From: Verrucomicrobiales bacterium
GTDB lineage: Bacteria > Verrucomicrobiota > Verrucomicrobiia > Limisphaerales > CAIMTB01
Assembly (NCBI GenBank): GCA_016795425.1
Contig: JAEUHG010000192.1
Location: 1-61,489 of the forward strand
Reading direction: 5' to 3'
Length of the DNA stretch: 61,489 nt
In this document: positions 17,938-28,133 of the stretch, in pieces
Layout of the letters: every line of letters begins with the position of its first letter
Numbering within the stretch: position 1 is the first letter of the stretch
The notes under the pieces: model-generated
Databases searched by the model: none
Seen by the model: the letters and a program-made list of their open reading frames with translations, nothing else
What the model was told of the DNA's origin: nothing
Program-made: the position numbers and the translations under genes

Positions 17938-19424
17938 TCCCTCGCATGGCGACGCCCCGCATCCACGAACCGAGCTTTACGCCGTTACGCCGATTCACCA
18001 TCGGCGCCAGTGTGCTGTTCTCCATTCTGGCCGCCGTCAGCCTGGCCGGCATGGCCAATTATCTCGCCCAATTCTACGCCCCACGCTTCTACTGGGGTGC
18101 CTCGCGGGATTACCGACTCTCCCCCTTGACCCTCGGCGCCCTCCAGGGCCAAACCAACCTCGTCAAGATCACCGTCTTCTTCGATCACGATCATCCGCTT
18201 TACCCCAGTGTGCGAGCGCTGCTGCGCGAATACACCACGGCGTCGCGCTACCTGCAGATCGAAGAACTCGATTACACGGCCAACCCGACCGCCGCCCAGG
18301 AGTTCCGCCGAAGGTTTCCCATCGCCGCTGCCGGCGAAGAACCCGACCTTATCCTCTTCGAGTCCGGTGGCCGCACCAAAGCCATTCCGGCCCGCGACCT
18401 GCGAGACTACGACACCGCCGCCATCGTTCGCGGCGAACCCGAAGCCAGGCCCGTCGCCTTCAAAGGCGAACTGCTGTTCACCTCCGCCATCAATGCAGTG
18501 TGCGAAGGCCGCCGACGCAACGTGTTCTTCCTCCGAGGCCACCGGGAACACGATTTCGAATCCGACGCCCCCCAGACCGGCTACCGCCAGTTCGCCGCAA
18601 CTCTCGAAGAAGACAACATCCAGGTCGCGGGCCTCACCCTCACCGGCAGCGAGGAAGTCCCGCGTGACTGCGAACTCCTGGTCGTCGCCGGTGCCAGGGA
18701 TCCCCTGGCGGCAGGAGAACTCCAGGCCATCGACCGCTACCTCCGCCGCGGAGGTCGGCTGCTCGCATTATTTCAGTACCGAGCCAATTCCGGTCTCGAA
18801 CGATTGCTCTCGGATTGGGGCCTCCAAATCCAGGACAGCTTGGTGGAGGATCGACCGAATTCCGATAACGGCGTCATGATTGTCTCGCGATTTGGGGATC
18901 ACCCCGTGACCCGACCGCTCGCCAATTCCCGTGTCTACATGTACCTCCCACGCGCCATCGAGGGCCGGCAGGTGGCCAACATCCTCGGCGCCCCAGCGAA
19001 AATCGACACGCTCCTGCGTTCGGGCACCAACGGGGTCGTCGCTTCGGCTTTTGCCGGCGCCGGCCCCCGCTACTCCCCGGACGACCGCCGCGGAGAGATA
19101 CCCCTTGCCGTGGCCGTCGAGCGTGGCGCCCTCCCCGGTGTCGCCGCCAGCCTTGGAACCACCCGCATCGTCGCAGTCGGGGATTCCACGTTTCTCGCCA
19201 ACCGGCTCATCGCCTTGGCCGGCAACCGCCACTTCGCGGGGTCGACCATCAACTGGCTATTGGACCGCTCCCACCTCCTCGGAGGCATTCAACCGGCACC
19301 TATCCGCACCTACCAGGTCAGCATGAGTCCGTTCGAGAAGCGGATGCTGCTCCTTCTCCTGCTGGGTGTCCTCCCGGGCAGCGCCCTGGCTCTCGGCTTC
19401 GTCGTCTGGTGGCGCCGTCATTGA
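17934..19424 (+). CDS. GldG-like ABC auxiliary membrane protein
   Basis: 496 aa from ATG 17934, which overlaps the permease stop in ATGA; a second ATG lies at 17946. One N-terminal helix (FTIGASVLFSILAAVSLAGM) and one C-terminal helix (MLLLLLLGVLPGSALALGFV) flank a large extracytoplasmic part. That part has a GldG/ABC-type auxiliary domain (VKITVFFDHDHPLYPSVRAL, LRRGGRLLALFQY, RIVAVGDSTFLANRLI). The VRALLREYTTAS and LQIEELDY segments are typical of the family. Expected to work with the two preceding genes at the inner membrane. Cargo unknown. Confidence 0.88.
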   Translation: MIPRMATPRIHEPSFTPLRRFTIGASVLFSILAAVSLAGMANYLAQFYAPRFYWGASRDYRLSPLTLGALQGQTNLVKITVFFDHDHPLYPSVRALLREYTTASRYLQIEELDYTANPTAAQEFRRRFPIAAAGEEPDLILFESGGRTKAIPARDLRDYDTAAIVRGEPEARPVAFKGELLFTSAINAVCEGRRRNVFFLRGHREHDFESDAPQTGYRQFAATLEEDNIQVAGLTLTGSEEVPRDCELLVVAGARDPLAAGELQAIDRYLRRGGRLLALFQYRANSGLERLLSDWGLQIQDSLVEDRPNSDNGVMIVSRFGDHPVTRPLANSRVYMYLPRAIEGRQVANILGAPAKIDTLLRSGTNGVVASAFAGAGPRYSPDDRRGEIPLAVAVERGALPGVAASLGTTRIVAVGDSTFLANRLIALAGNRHFAGSTINWLLDRSHLLGGIQPAPIRTYQVSMSPFEKRMLLLLLLGVLPGSALALGFVVWWRRH

Positions 19425-19440
19425 AGCTCTAGATTTCACC

Positions 19441-21243
19441 ATGAACTGGCGCACCACCGGATGGCTTTGTCTCGCTGCCGCGATCCTGGGCCTGTTCATC
19501 CTTGCGATCGAACGCCCCGCGCGACTCGCGCGCAGCCGATCCAACGAACCCGCCCTCGTCGTTCCCCCCTTTGACGCTGCCCTTATCCAAAGTTTCCAAC
19601 TGACCACCGCCTCCAACCACGTCCACCTTGTTCGTTCCAACATCGACTGGGAACTGGCCACACCCCAACGCCCACCCGCCCGCAGCCAGCTGGCGGATGA
19701 TTTTCTCCGCCAGGTCGGACTGCTCCGGGGACGATCCGTTCTCACCACCGCGGAACTCCGGTCACGTCCCCAGGCCACCGCGGATTTCGGACTCAACCCG
19801 CCGACCCTCACACTCACCCTCGCCGGACGTTCCAACAAAATCGAACTGCTGGTCGGCAGCCGTAGCGTCTCTGGCAACCAGATCTATTACCAGGTCGTCG
19901 GAGTACCGGGCATCTTTCTGACCGACGCCGCCCTCTTCGACCGCCTCCCCCTGGTCCCCGATCACTGGCGGGATCCCACCCTCGTGCCCATCGACCGATT
20001 GGCATTCGACCGCATTCGGGTCACGGCGGAGGGCGGTGCCTTCACCCTGGCCCGCAACACGACCGGTGCCGTTTGGGAGTTGGTCGAGCCGAGGCCGGCG
20101 CGCGCCGATGCCGAGCGCGTCAATGTGCTCTTGCAGCAGTTGGGTTTCCTCCAAGCTCTGCGTTTCCTCGCTTCGACTTCAGCGCCTCCGCTGGAACTTG
20201 CCGGCCTCAAACCCCCGCGCGTCGCCTTGACTCTCGCCAAGGGTGGCAAGGAGGTTTTTCAGCTTACCGTTGGCGCACCCATCACCAACTCAACAGGCCT
20301 CTATGGCCAACGCACCGGGGAATCCGACATCCTCGTCCTGCCCGCCGAGGCCTTCGACCTTCTACGGATTCCTTATCAACAGTTCCTCGACCGCCGAATC
20401 CTCCGCTTTGCGCCCGATGGAGTGAGCGAAATCGAGATCACCGGTCTCGAGAACATCCGACTGCAACGCCAAGGCACCACGTGGCGCCTGCAACCGGGTG
20501 ACGCCTCCGCTGACGCCGGCCTCGTCGCACGCCTCCTGGCCCAACTCGGCTCGCTCGAGATCGTGGATGTCGCCAAGGAGGTGGTGACCGACGTCGATCT
20601 GCCCAACTACGGCCTCGCACCGCCGGCCACGCGCGTCGTCCTTCGTCCTGTCGTCGGCGATACCAACCGCATGCTGGCCTCACTGGAGATCGGTGCCACC
20701 CGCGAAAGCCGCGTCTTCGCCCGCGTCCCCGGCGAGCCGCCGGTCTATTCGCTCTATCCCTCCGACCTCCAGGAAATGCCCACCCGGGCTTGGAAACTCC
20801 GTGATCGCAGCCTCTGGCGCTTTGACCCGGCCCTCGTCAGCGCATTGACCGTCCAACAGACCGACATGGACTGGAGCATTCGGAGGCAAGGGACCAATGA
20901 TTGGGTCGTACCGGCCGGCTGGAAGAATGAAGTCAACCCGTTTGCCCTTGAAGAAGCGCTCTTCCGCCTCAGCCAGGCCCGCGCCGTTCGCCTGGTTGGA
21001 GAAGGCGACGTGGCCGGGCTCGGAACCACCAACGGCCCCAAGGTTCTCGTCGAGTTCCGGGCCACTCCGCCCATCCCACCCCTGCGACTGTCGTTCGGTA
21101 AACGGAGTCCCGCCGGCAATCGTTACGGCGCCATCACCCTGACCGATGGCTCCCGTTTCACATTCGAGCTGCCTGGGTCTATCTTTGACAATCTCTGGCG
21201 AGAAATCGGCCTCTCCGATCCCGCCGCACCCAATCCACCCTGA
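19441..21243 (+). CDS. DUF4340 domain protein
   Basis: 600 aa from ATG 19441. A single N-terminal helix (GWLCLAAAILGLFILAI) anchors an extracytoplasmic region of repeated DUF4340 modules: roughly residues 60-200, 200-330 and 340-480, with recurrent TTGAVWELVEP-like and TWRLQPGDASAD-like strands. DUF4340 genes commonly follow GldF/GldG-type genes, which supports a role in the same complex. No catalytic residues are recognisable. An earlier in-frame start would overlap the GldG gene and lacks a signal anchor. Confidence 0.87.
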   Translation: MNWRTTGWLCLAAAILGLFILAIERPARLARSRSNEPALVVPPFDAALIQSFQLTTASNHVHLVRSNIDWELATPQRPPARSQLADDFLRQVGLLRGRSVLTTAELRSRPQATADFGLNPPTLTLTLAGRSNKIELLVGSRSVSGNQIYYQVVGVPGIFLTDAALFDRLPLVPDHWRDPTLVPIDRLAFDRIRVTAEGGAFTLARNTTGAVWELVEPRPARADAERVNVLLQQLGFLQALRFLASTSAPPLELAGLKPPRVALTLAKGGKEVFQLTVGAPITNSTGLYGQRTGESDILVLPAEAFDLLRIPYQQFLDRRILRFAPDGVSEIEITGLENIRLQRQGTTWRLQPGDASADAGLVARLLAQLGSLEIVDVAKEVVTDVDLPNYGLAPPATRVVLRPVVGDTNRMLASLEIGATRESRVFARVPGEPPVYSLYPSDLQEMPTRAWKLRDRSLWRFDPALVSALTVQQTDMDWSIRRQGTNDWVVPAGWKNEVNPFALEEALFRLSQARAVRLVGEGDVAGLGTTNGPKVLVEFRATPPIPPLRLSFGKRSPAGNRYGAITLTDGSRFTFELPGSIFDNLWREIGLSDPAAPNPP

Positions 21244-21247
21244 ACCC

Positions 21248-24200
21248 ATGACCGGCCCCACGGACAAGGATGGCCCAAGGCCGAAGCGGCGTCGCCGCGT
21301 ATGGAACTGGTGCCGGTGTTCGTTTCGATGGTGCCGCATCGCCCTGCTTCTCGGCGTCCTCGGCATCCTCCTCCTCCTAACGTGGCTGCGCCTGGTGGGT
21401 CTCCCGGATTTCCTCCGCGTCCGACTCGTTGGTGAACTCGCCCAACGCGGTGTCGCCGCCGATTTCCAATCCCTGCGCTTTCACTGGTTTCGCGGTCTCG
21501 TCGCCCAGGATCTACGCGTCCGCTGGGGAGGCACCAATGGCCCCCGGATCCGCATCGAGGAGGCGGATCTCGATCTCGCGCCACCGCCGTGGGCAGGTCG
21601 AAAGGAACTCATTCGCGGACTCGCTGTTCGTCGCGGAACGGTCGTGGTCCCGCTCCCGCTCACCAACGAATCCCCGGCCGAACTTGCCATCACCGATCTC
21701 GCGGCGGATGTCCGGTTCCTGTCGGGTGACCAGTGGGAAGTCCGCCGTCTCGCGGCGTCAATGCTCGGCTTCCAACTCGAACTGCGTGCGCAATTGACCA
21801 ACGTGGCCGGACTCCGCCGGCCGCGCCCTCCCGCCGATCCCGCCGCCACGGCCCAACGCATCCGTCTCGTCCGAAACCTGATCGAAGAGGTCACGAAATG
21901 GTCCACCGACCAATCACCGAGCCTCGAAGTCTCGATTCATCTCGACGGCAACCAACCGTGGTCGTCCTTCGGGGATGTCTACCTGGACGTCCCGCAAGTC
22001 CGCACGCCCCATGGTCGCCTCACCGGCTTGCGAGCATCGTTTCGCGCCTTTCCAACCAGCATCGAAACCAATACCCCCATCCACACCCGCGGAGTCATTG
22101 AACTCGCCGAACTCCAGTCGCCCAACGGCGGACTGACCGGTTTCAGCGGAACGATCCAGTTTCAAGGTCCTCCCCGGCCAGCCCTTCCCACAAATGCTGC
22201 CTGGAACCTCCAGATCGACCATCTCTTCGCCCGCGGACTCCGCAGCCGCAACCTGAAGGCCACTGGAACCACCGAAATGGTTGGCACACCCGCCGGGCCG
22301 GCTCCCTTGGACTTCCTTGAATCGTCCGTGTTGACCCGCTTGTCGCTGAATGCCGACACCTTCGAAGCCGGTCCCACGGGCACTTCTCCCGTCGTGGGCG
22401 GATCCGTCGGCCTCACTTTTGATGCCCATCACACACTGCGACTCGCCGCGCCCGAATCCGCCACGTTCGTCCTCACGACCGGTCCCCTCGAAGGCCAACC
22501 CGGCCGCCTCGACGCGGTCAAAATCACCGGCCACTTGGGCCGTTCCGGACTTCCCGCCCCTCCCGACAACGGACTCGGCCCGTGGCAATACCTCTGGCCC
22601 TTCACCGCCGACCTCACGGTCGAGCTCGGCCCGGTGCTCGCCCCTAACCTGCGTGTTGAACAGATCCGCCTCGACGCCCGGTGGAATCCCCCCTTGCTCG
22701 AAGTCCCCCGGCTGTCCACGTCGCTGTACCAGGGAGCCGCCGAAGCCGAAGCACACCTCAATGTGACCAGTCGCCTCGCCAAGGTGACCACCACCACCAC
22801 CTTTGATCTTCACGGAATCGACAACCTTCTGGTTCCCCGCGCTCGGGAGAATTTCCAAAGGTACCAATGGCGCCAGCCTCCGCGTTTCGACGGCCGTGCC
22901 GAAGCCATTCTGCCCCGTTGGACAGACAAAAACCCCGACTGGCGCGGCGAGGTCAAGCCAACCCTCCGCATCGACGGAAAGTTCATCGTGGGCGCCGGCG
23001 GTTTCAAAGGTGTGCCCTTCGACCATGCGGAATCGACCGTGCAATTCGACGGCGCCCAATGGTTGCTCCCGGATCTGCGCACGCAGCGCGCCGAAGGCGA
23101 ACAACGCATTGCCGTCGTCTATAATGGCGACACCCGCGAATATCGCGTCGAAGCCAAGGGCGTTGTTCATCCCCCGGTCCTGAAACCCTTGCTCGGCGAA
23201 CGCAGCGGCGAGGTCCTCGATCTCTTCACTTTCGATCAACCCGTCGAGGCGGACGTTGTCATCCATGGCCCATGGAGCGAAGGCACTCGCCAGTCCATCC
23301 TTGGCAACATTCTCGCCACCAACGTCGTCTTCCGGGAGCAACGGTTTGACCGCATCGACGCCCGAGTGCTGTACACCAATCGGACCATCGTCGCCTCCTC
23401 CGTTCGCATTCGCCGTGACTCAGGAGAACTCCAGGCCGAAGGCGTCGGTTATTCGTTCGACGAAGACCGGGTCTGGCTCACCAACGTCGTCAATTCCATC
23501 TCTCCCGAGATTGTGGCGTCCGCCATCAGCCCCGCATTCGCCCCCAAATTAAAGCCGTACCGGTTTGATACCCCGCCCACCGTGCGTGCCAATGGCACCC
23601 TCCGTCCGCGAGACACCAAGACGGCCGACATCACCTTCGACATCGAAGGTGGACCATTCCACTTCTGGCGGCTTTCGTCGCCTTACATTCAATCCCGCCT
23701 GGTCTGGCAGGGCGAGCGTCTCTCCCTCACCAACATCCAGGCTTCGTTCTATCAAGGCACGCTCAATGGCCACGCTGAATTCGACCTCTCCCCAGCAGCC
23801 GACGGCCGCTATTCCTTCGTCGCCAATGCGCGCAATGCACATCTGGGCGATATCCTCCGCGAATCGGCGTCGCGAGGCGGCAAAGTCGCCGAAGGCGTTT
23901 TCGACCTCGATCTCAACGTCACCAACGCTCGAACCGGCGATATTCACTCCTGGAATGGCTTTGGAACGGTGGAACTTCGCGATGGCTTGCTCTGGGATGC
24001 GCCCATCTTTGGCTTCTTAAGCCCTGTCCTGAACACCATCGTCCCGGGCCTCGGCAACAACCGCGCCGAACGCGCCGAAGCCAACTTCACCCTGACCAAC
24101 AGCGTCATTCACACCCGCGATCTCGTCATCGCCTGCCCGCCGGCCAAGCTGTTGTACCGCGGCACCCTCGATTTTGAGCAACGCGTCGATGCCAAGGTCG

Positions 24201-24487
24201 AGGCCCAGATTCTCGGCGATATCGCCGGCGTCGGCCCCCTTTTCGGTCTGGTGCTCCGACCTTTGACGAAGCTCATGGAGTACCGCGTTACCGGCACCCT
24301 GGCGAAGGTCGATGCCCAACCGCTTTACGTCCTGCCCAAACTCCTCCTCCTCCCGCTGCAACCGTTCAAGCTGCTGCGCGGACTTTTCAAAGCACCCGAA
24401 AGCGTCACCAACGCGCCCGGCGCCCTGGTGGAACCGACCCCCGGAGATCCACTACCGCTGCAGACCCAGCCTCAACCCCAGAACTGA
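21248..24487 (+). CDS. AsmA/TamB-like envelope protein
   Basis: 1079 aa from ATG 21248, 4 bp after the DUF4340 stop. The N terminus is basic (KRRRRVWNWCR) and precedes one membrane helix near residues 30-50 (IALLLGVLGILLLLTW). The rest is a long repetitive beta-strand region with the amphipathic periodicity of AsmA/DUF3971 proteins. The C-terminal part (about 850-1050) has AsmA-like features: SYFVANARNAHLGDIL-type strands, GFGTVELRDGLLWDAPIFGF and LEYRVTGTLAKVDAQPL-type segments. Family members are lipid-transport bridges or outer-membrane biogenesis factors; a role here is inferred. The gene closes the operon and converges on thrC with a 2-bp gap. Confidence 0.8.
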   Translation: MTGPTDKDGPRPKRRRRVWNWCRCSFRWCRIALLLGVLGILLLLTWLRLVGLPDFLRVRLVGELAQRGVAADFQSLRFHWFRGLVAQDLRVRWGGTNGPRIRIEEADLDLAPPPWAGRKELIRGLAVRRGTVVVPLPLTNESPAELAITDLAADVRFLSGDQWEVRRLAASMLGFQLELRAQLTNVAGLRRPRPPADPAATAQRIRLVRNLIEEVTKWSTDQSPSLEVSIHLDGNQPWSSFGDVYLDVPQVRTPHGRLTGLRASFRAFPTSIETNTPIHTRGVIELAELQSPNGGLTGFSGTIQFQGPPRPALPTNAAWNLQIDHLFARGLRSRNLKATGTTEMVGTPAGPAPLDFLESSVLTRLSLNADTFEAGPTGTSPVVGGSVGLTFDAHHTLRLAAPESATFVLTTGPLEGQPGRLDAVKITGHLGRSGLPAPPDNGLGPWQYLWPFTADLTVELGPVLAPNLRVEQIRLDARWNPPLLEVPRLSTSLYQGAAEAEAHLNVTSRLAKVTTTTTFDLHGIDNLLVPRARENFQRYQWRQPPRFDGRAEAILPRWTDKNPDWRGEVKPTLRIDGKFIVGAGGFKGVPFDHAESTVQFDGAQWLLPDLRTQRAEGEQRIAVVYNGDTREYRVEAKGVVHPPVLKPLLGERSGEVLDLFTFDQPVEADVVIHGPWSEGTRQSILGNILATNVVFREQRFDRIDARVLYTNRTIVASSVRIRRDSGELQAEGVGYSFDEDRVWLTNVVNSISPEIVASAISPAFAPKLKPYRFDTPPTVRANGTLRPRDTKTADITFDIEGGPFHFWRLSSPYIQSRLVWQGERLSLTNIQASFYQGTLNGHAEFDLSPAADGRYSFVANARNAHLGDILRESASRGGKVAEGVFDLDLNVTNARTGDIHSWNGFGTVELRDGLLWDAPIFGFLSPVLNTIVPGLGNNRAERAEANFTLTNSVIHTRDLVIACPPAKLLYRGTLDFEQRVDAKVEAQILGDIAGVGPLFGLVLRPLTKLMEYRVTGTLAKVDAQPLYVLPKLLLLPLQPFKLLRGLFKAPESVTNAPGALVEPTPGDPLPLQTQPQPQN

Positions 24488-24489
24488 GG

Positions 24490-25584
24490 CTATCCCAACC
24501 CCATCACCCGGCGCACCGCTTCCATGGTCGCCGGAACGACGGTCGGCTTGAACTCCGCCTGAGCAATCGCGGTATCCGGATCTTTCAGGCCATGCCCGGT
24601 CATCGTCGCCGTCACCACGCTCCCCGCCGGAATCTGGCCAGCGCGCACACTGCGGATCAACCCAGCCAACGGCGCCGCGCACGCCGGTTCCACAAACACG
24701 CCCTCCGTTCGTGCCACCAACCGGTAGGCGTTCAGAATCTCCTCGTCGCTCACTTTGTCGATCCGGCCCGACGATTCGCGCACGGCCGCCAGAGCCCCTT
24801 GCCAACTCGCCGGGTTCCCGATCCGAATGGCCGTTGCCACCGTCTGCGGATGTTCCACGGGCTGACCGTCCACGATCGGTGCCGCCCCGGCGGCCTGCCA
24901 ACCCCACATCTTCGGTAAACGATCGGAAATCCCTGCCGCGTGATACTCGCGATAGCCCCGCCAATAAGCGGTGATGTTCCCCGCATTGCCGACGGGCAGG
25001 AAATGGAAGTCAGGCGCACGTCCAAGCTGGTCACAAATCTCGAATGCCGCGGTCTTTTGGCCTTCGATGCGAACCGGATTCACGCTGTTCACCACTTCAA
25101 CTTGTCCGGTCTCTCCCAATTCCCGGACAATTCTCAGCGCCACGTCGAAATTGCCTTCGATGGCGATGGTGGTCGCCCCGTACATCAGCGACTGCGCCAT
25201 CTTCCCCAGAGCGATCTTCCCATGCGGCAAAAGGACGACGCACTTGAGATTGGCTCTCGCCGCGTAGGCTGCGGCGCTCGCCGAAGTGTTGCCGGTGCTG
25301 GCGCAGATCACGACTTGCGCCCCCCGTTCCTTGGCCTTGGACACGGCCAAGGTCATGCCACGATCCTTGAAGCTGCACGTCGGGTTCGTCGCCTCGTACT
25401 TCAGATACAGCACGAAATCCCCGCCAATCTCACGAACCAGGTTGTCGACCCGGATGAGCGGGGTGTTGCCTTCCAGCAAGGTCACCACCGGGGTTGCTTC
25501 CGTCACCGGCAACCGTTGCCGGTAACGATGGATAATGCCCTGCCACGCCGTCGACGCCATGGTGCCCTTGGAGTTCTGATTCAC
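24490..25584 (-). CDS. thrC: Threonine synthase
   Basis: 364 aa. A PLP-dependent fold-type II enzyme converting O-phosphohomoserine to threonine. The PLP lysine is in NPTCSFKDRGM (near residue 73). The phosphate-binding loop is ICASTGNTSAS, and VGNAGNITAYWRGYRE matches the family's glycine-rich loop. TATMTGHGLKD lies near the C terminus. The length fits the short class of threonine synthase. It starts 17 bp after hom on the same strand, giving a hom-thrC pair for homoserine to threonine. A second Met at residue 9 (MASTAWQG) is an alternative start. Confidence 0.95.
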   Translation of the reverse strand: MNQNSKGTMASTAWQGIIHRYRQRLPVTEATPVVTLLEGNTPLIRVDNLVREIGGDFVLYLKYEATNPTCSFKDRGMTLAVSKAKERGAQVVICASTGNTSASAAAYAARANLKCVVLLPHGKIALGKMAQSLMYGATTIAIEGNFDVALRIVRELGETGQVEVVNSVNPVRIEGQKTAAFEICDQLGRAPDFHFLPVGNAGNITAYWRGYREYHAAGISDRLPKMWGWQAAGAAPIVDGQPVEHPQTVATAIRIGNPASWQGALAAVRESSGRIDKVSDEEILNAYRLVARTEGVFVEPACAAPLAGLIRSVRAGQIPAGSVVTATMTGHGLKDPDTAIAQAEFKPTVVPATMEAVRRVMGLG

Positions 25585-25601
25585 GATTCGCCTCGCCCGT
25601 T

Positions 25602-26954
25602 CTATTCGAAGGTTTCCACCCGGAACAATGCCGGTTCGCCGGTAACCACCGGTAATCGCCGGATCGACTTCAACGCACGATCCACTGCCGATCGCGTCGC
25701 GTGGTGCAGCATGAAGATCAATGGAACGCTCGCCCCCTCGTGCCCCTCCGGTTGGATCACCGACGAAATGCCGATCTGCTCTTTCGCAAGAATCGCCGCA
25801 ATCCGTGCCAAGACCCCGGGTTTGTCAGTGACACTCAACCGCAGGTAATGGCTCGACACCACATCACCCGGGGCCATCAAGGCACCGAATTCTTCGTGCG
25901 GCACAAAAGGAGGAAGCCGCTGACGCTCGCCGCATCGCAAGTCCAGCGCCGCATCCGCCAAATCGCTCAGAACCGAACTCGCCGTCGCGTTCCGTCCCGC
26001 ACCGCGTCCGTAATAGAGCGTGTCTCCAACTATATCCCCTCGCACGAATACGGCGTTGAAAACGTCGCTCACACTGGCCAACACGTGGTGATTGGGAACC
26101 AGCGTCGGACACACCGTCACACTGATGCGCAGCCCCGAAGCCCCCGCTTTCGCCGCCTTGCCCCCCCGCGCCGGCGCCTTCGGCGCCTCCAGTTTGATGG
26201 CCGCCAAAAGCTTGATCGTGTAGCCCAACCGGCCTGAAAAATCCATGTCCAGCGGCGTCACCCCGCGGATTCCCTCGGCAGCCACCTTCTTGACGTCGAC
26301 CCAGAACCCGTGAGCCAGTGACGCCAGAATTCCGGCCTTGTGCAAGGCGTCGATGCCATCCACATCGAGCGACGGATCGGCTTCCGCGTAACCCAATCGC
26401 TGGGCGTCCTTCAGCACGGTCTCGAATTCCGCGCCCTCAGCTCGCATCCGAGTCAGGATATAGTTGCAGGTCCCGTTCAGAATCCCATAGGCCGCCGTCA
26501 CTCGATTGCCGATCAACGCCTCACGCATCACTTTGATGATGGGAATACCCCCGGCGACGCTGGCTTCGTAATAGAGATTTGCCCCACCTTCCCGCGCCGC
26601 GGCGAACAACTCCTCGCCGTGCGCCGACAACAAGGCCTTGTTCGCCGTAACCACCGGCTTGCCGGCTTGCAGCGCGGCCAGCACCATTTCCCGCGCCGTG
26701 GTCGTGCCGCCCACCAACTCGACCACGATATCGGTCCGCGGATCGACCACCGCCTCCCGCCAATCCGCACCCACCTTCGCGCCGTTGGTGTCGAAGTCGC
26801 GCCGCTTCCTGGTATCGCGCACCACCAACCGGTGGACCCCCAACTCAATGCCCAATCGGGACGCCATCAGTCGGCCGTTCCGGCGGATGGCATCCACCAC
26901 CCCACCTCCCACGGTTCCCGCGCCGAGCACTGCCACATTGACCTGACGCATCAT
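25602..26954 (-). CDS. hom: Homoserine dehydrogenase
   Basis: 450 aa from ATG 26954 (MMRQVNVAVLGAGTVGGGV); ATG 26951 is equally possible. An upstream in-frame extension to 27098 overlaps the dnaJ-like gene and is low-quality sequence. The NAD(P)-binding loop GAGTVGGG lies near residues 10-17. The family signature region ATAYGILNGTCNYILTRM and the catalytic area GYAEADPSLDVDGIDALHK are intact. The C-terminal 75 residues form an ACT domain (LRLSVTDKPGVLARIAAIL), suggesting allosteric feedback by threonine as in known relatives. It is followed directly by thrC. Confidence 0.95.
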   Translation of the reverse strand: MMRQVNVAVLGAGTVGGGVVDAIRRNGRLMASRLGIELGVHRLVVRDTRKRRDFDTNGAKVGADWREAVVDPRTDIVVELVGGTTTAREMVLAALQAGKPVVTANKALLSAHGEELFAAAREGGANLYYEASVAGGIPIIKVMREALIGNRVTAAYGILNGTCNYILTRMRAEGAEFETVLKDAQRLGYAEADPSLDVDGIDALHKAGILASLAHGFWVDVKKVAAEGIRGVTPLDMDFSGRLGYTIKLLAAIKLEAPKAPARGGKAAKAGASGLRISVTVCPTLVPNHHVLASVSDVFNAVFVRGDIVGDTLYYGRGAGRNATASSVLSDLADAALDLRCGERQRLPPFVPHEEFGALMAPGDVVSSHYLRLSVTDKPGVLARIAAILAKEQIGISSVIQPEGHEGASVPLIFMLHHATRSAVDRALKSIRRLPVVTGEPALFRVETFE

Positions 26955-27046
26955 AAAGGTCGGCAAGGGTGCCGTGAGGGCCCGGTTCCCAGCAAACGCA
27001 AAAGACAATGCCAGGATCCATCGTTTCCCGGCAGCAGGCCAAAATC

Positions 27047-28024
27047 CTAATCCCGCTGGCGCGGCCGAAACCGGGACTTCGCCGCCAATTCCTCCCACAA
27101 CAGGCGCTCCTCGGCGGAAACCTCGGCGGGCACATCGACGGTCACCACCACATATAAATCGCCACGGCCACCCCCCGGAGTCGGCAAACCCCGACCGCGC
27201 ACCCGCAACTGTCGGCCACCCCGGGTCCCGGGTGGAACGCGCAAGGAGACGTCACCCTCCAGGGTTCGCACGGTGATGGTCGCACCCAACACCGCCTCCC
27301 ATGGCGCCAGAACGAGATCCATCCACAGATCGTCGTCCTGAACCCGAAAGTCCGGGTGCTTCTCCAAACGCACCCTCAAATACAAATCTCCCGAATCGCC
27401 CCCTTGGCGGTCCTCGCCCTTGCCGGCGACCCGAATGAGTTGCCCCTCCCGCACGCCGGGCGGAATGCGGACTTGAAAGCTGCGTCGATCCACCCGGCCG
27501 TCCCGCGAGTCCACCGTCTGCCGCGTGATCGTCCGCACCGAACCGTGGATCACCTCGTCCAACGCCACCAAAATGTCGCTCTCGACGTCCGATCCACGCC
27601 CCCCTCCCGCACTGTCAGCCTGCTCTCCGAAACTGAATCCCCGGAACGCCCCGGACCGTCCGCCGAACAGCGCCTCGAAGAAATCGCTGAAACCCGTGCC
27701 TCCAAACTGGAACTCTGGTTCCGTCGCCTGCCCTGGCGGCTGGCGACGTTGACGCGCGGATTTCCATCCCGGCGGCGGTCGAAACTCCGAACCCGACCTC
27801 CAGTCGCGCCCCACCTCGTCGTACTTGCGTCGATTCTCGGGATTGCCGAGCACTTCGTAGGCCTCGTTGATCTCCTTGAACTTCTCCTCGGCAGCCTTCT
27901 TGTCCTTGGCGACGTCCGGGTGATACTCCCTTGCCAAGCGTCGAAACGCCTTCTTGATCTCGTCGTCGGTGGCCCGACGGGAGACTCCCAGGATCGCATA
28001 ATAGTCTTTGAACTCGAGCGCCAT
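27047..28024 (-). CDS. cbpA: DnaJ-class co-chaperone without zinc finger (CbpA-like)
   Basis: 325 aa. The N-terminal J domain (residues 5-70) has the HPD motif in YHPDVAKDKK. A Gly/Phe-rich linker follows (FGGTGFSDFFEALFGG). Two C-terminal substrate-binding beta domains start near SDILVALDEVIHGSVRTI. There is no CxxCxGxG zinc-finger repeat, so it is CbpA/type B rather than canonical DnaJ. It would stimulate DnaK ATPase and deliver clients. It is divergent from prfB (109 bp apart) and upstream of hom with a 92-bp gap, so transcription into hom is possible. Confidence 0.92.
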   Translation of the reverse strand: MALEFKDYYAILGVSRRATDDEIKKAFRRLAREYHPDVAKDKKAAEEKFKEINEAYEVLGNPENRRKYDEVGRDWRSGSEFRPPPGWKSARQRRQPPGQATEPEFQFGGTGFSDFFEALFGGRSGAFRGFSFGEQADSAGGGRGSDVESDILVALDEVIHGSVRTITRQTVDSRDGRVDRRSFQVRIPPGVREGQLIRVAGKGEDRQGGDSGDLYLRVRLEKHPDFRVQDDDLWMDLVLAPWEAVLGATITVRTLEGDVSLRVPPGTRGGRQLRVRGRGLPTPGGGRGDLYVVVTVDVPAEVSAEERLLWEELAAKSRFRPRQRD

Positions 28025-28133
28025 GGCCCCGCCGATTCAACGCCGGGTCTCGACGCGGCGCAACTCGCGGTGATGCCGGGTTTCACCGCAGCGTTGCACA
28101 TCACCATCTCGCACGCCTACATTGCCCGGCCTT

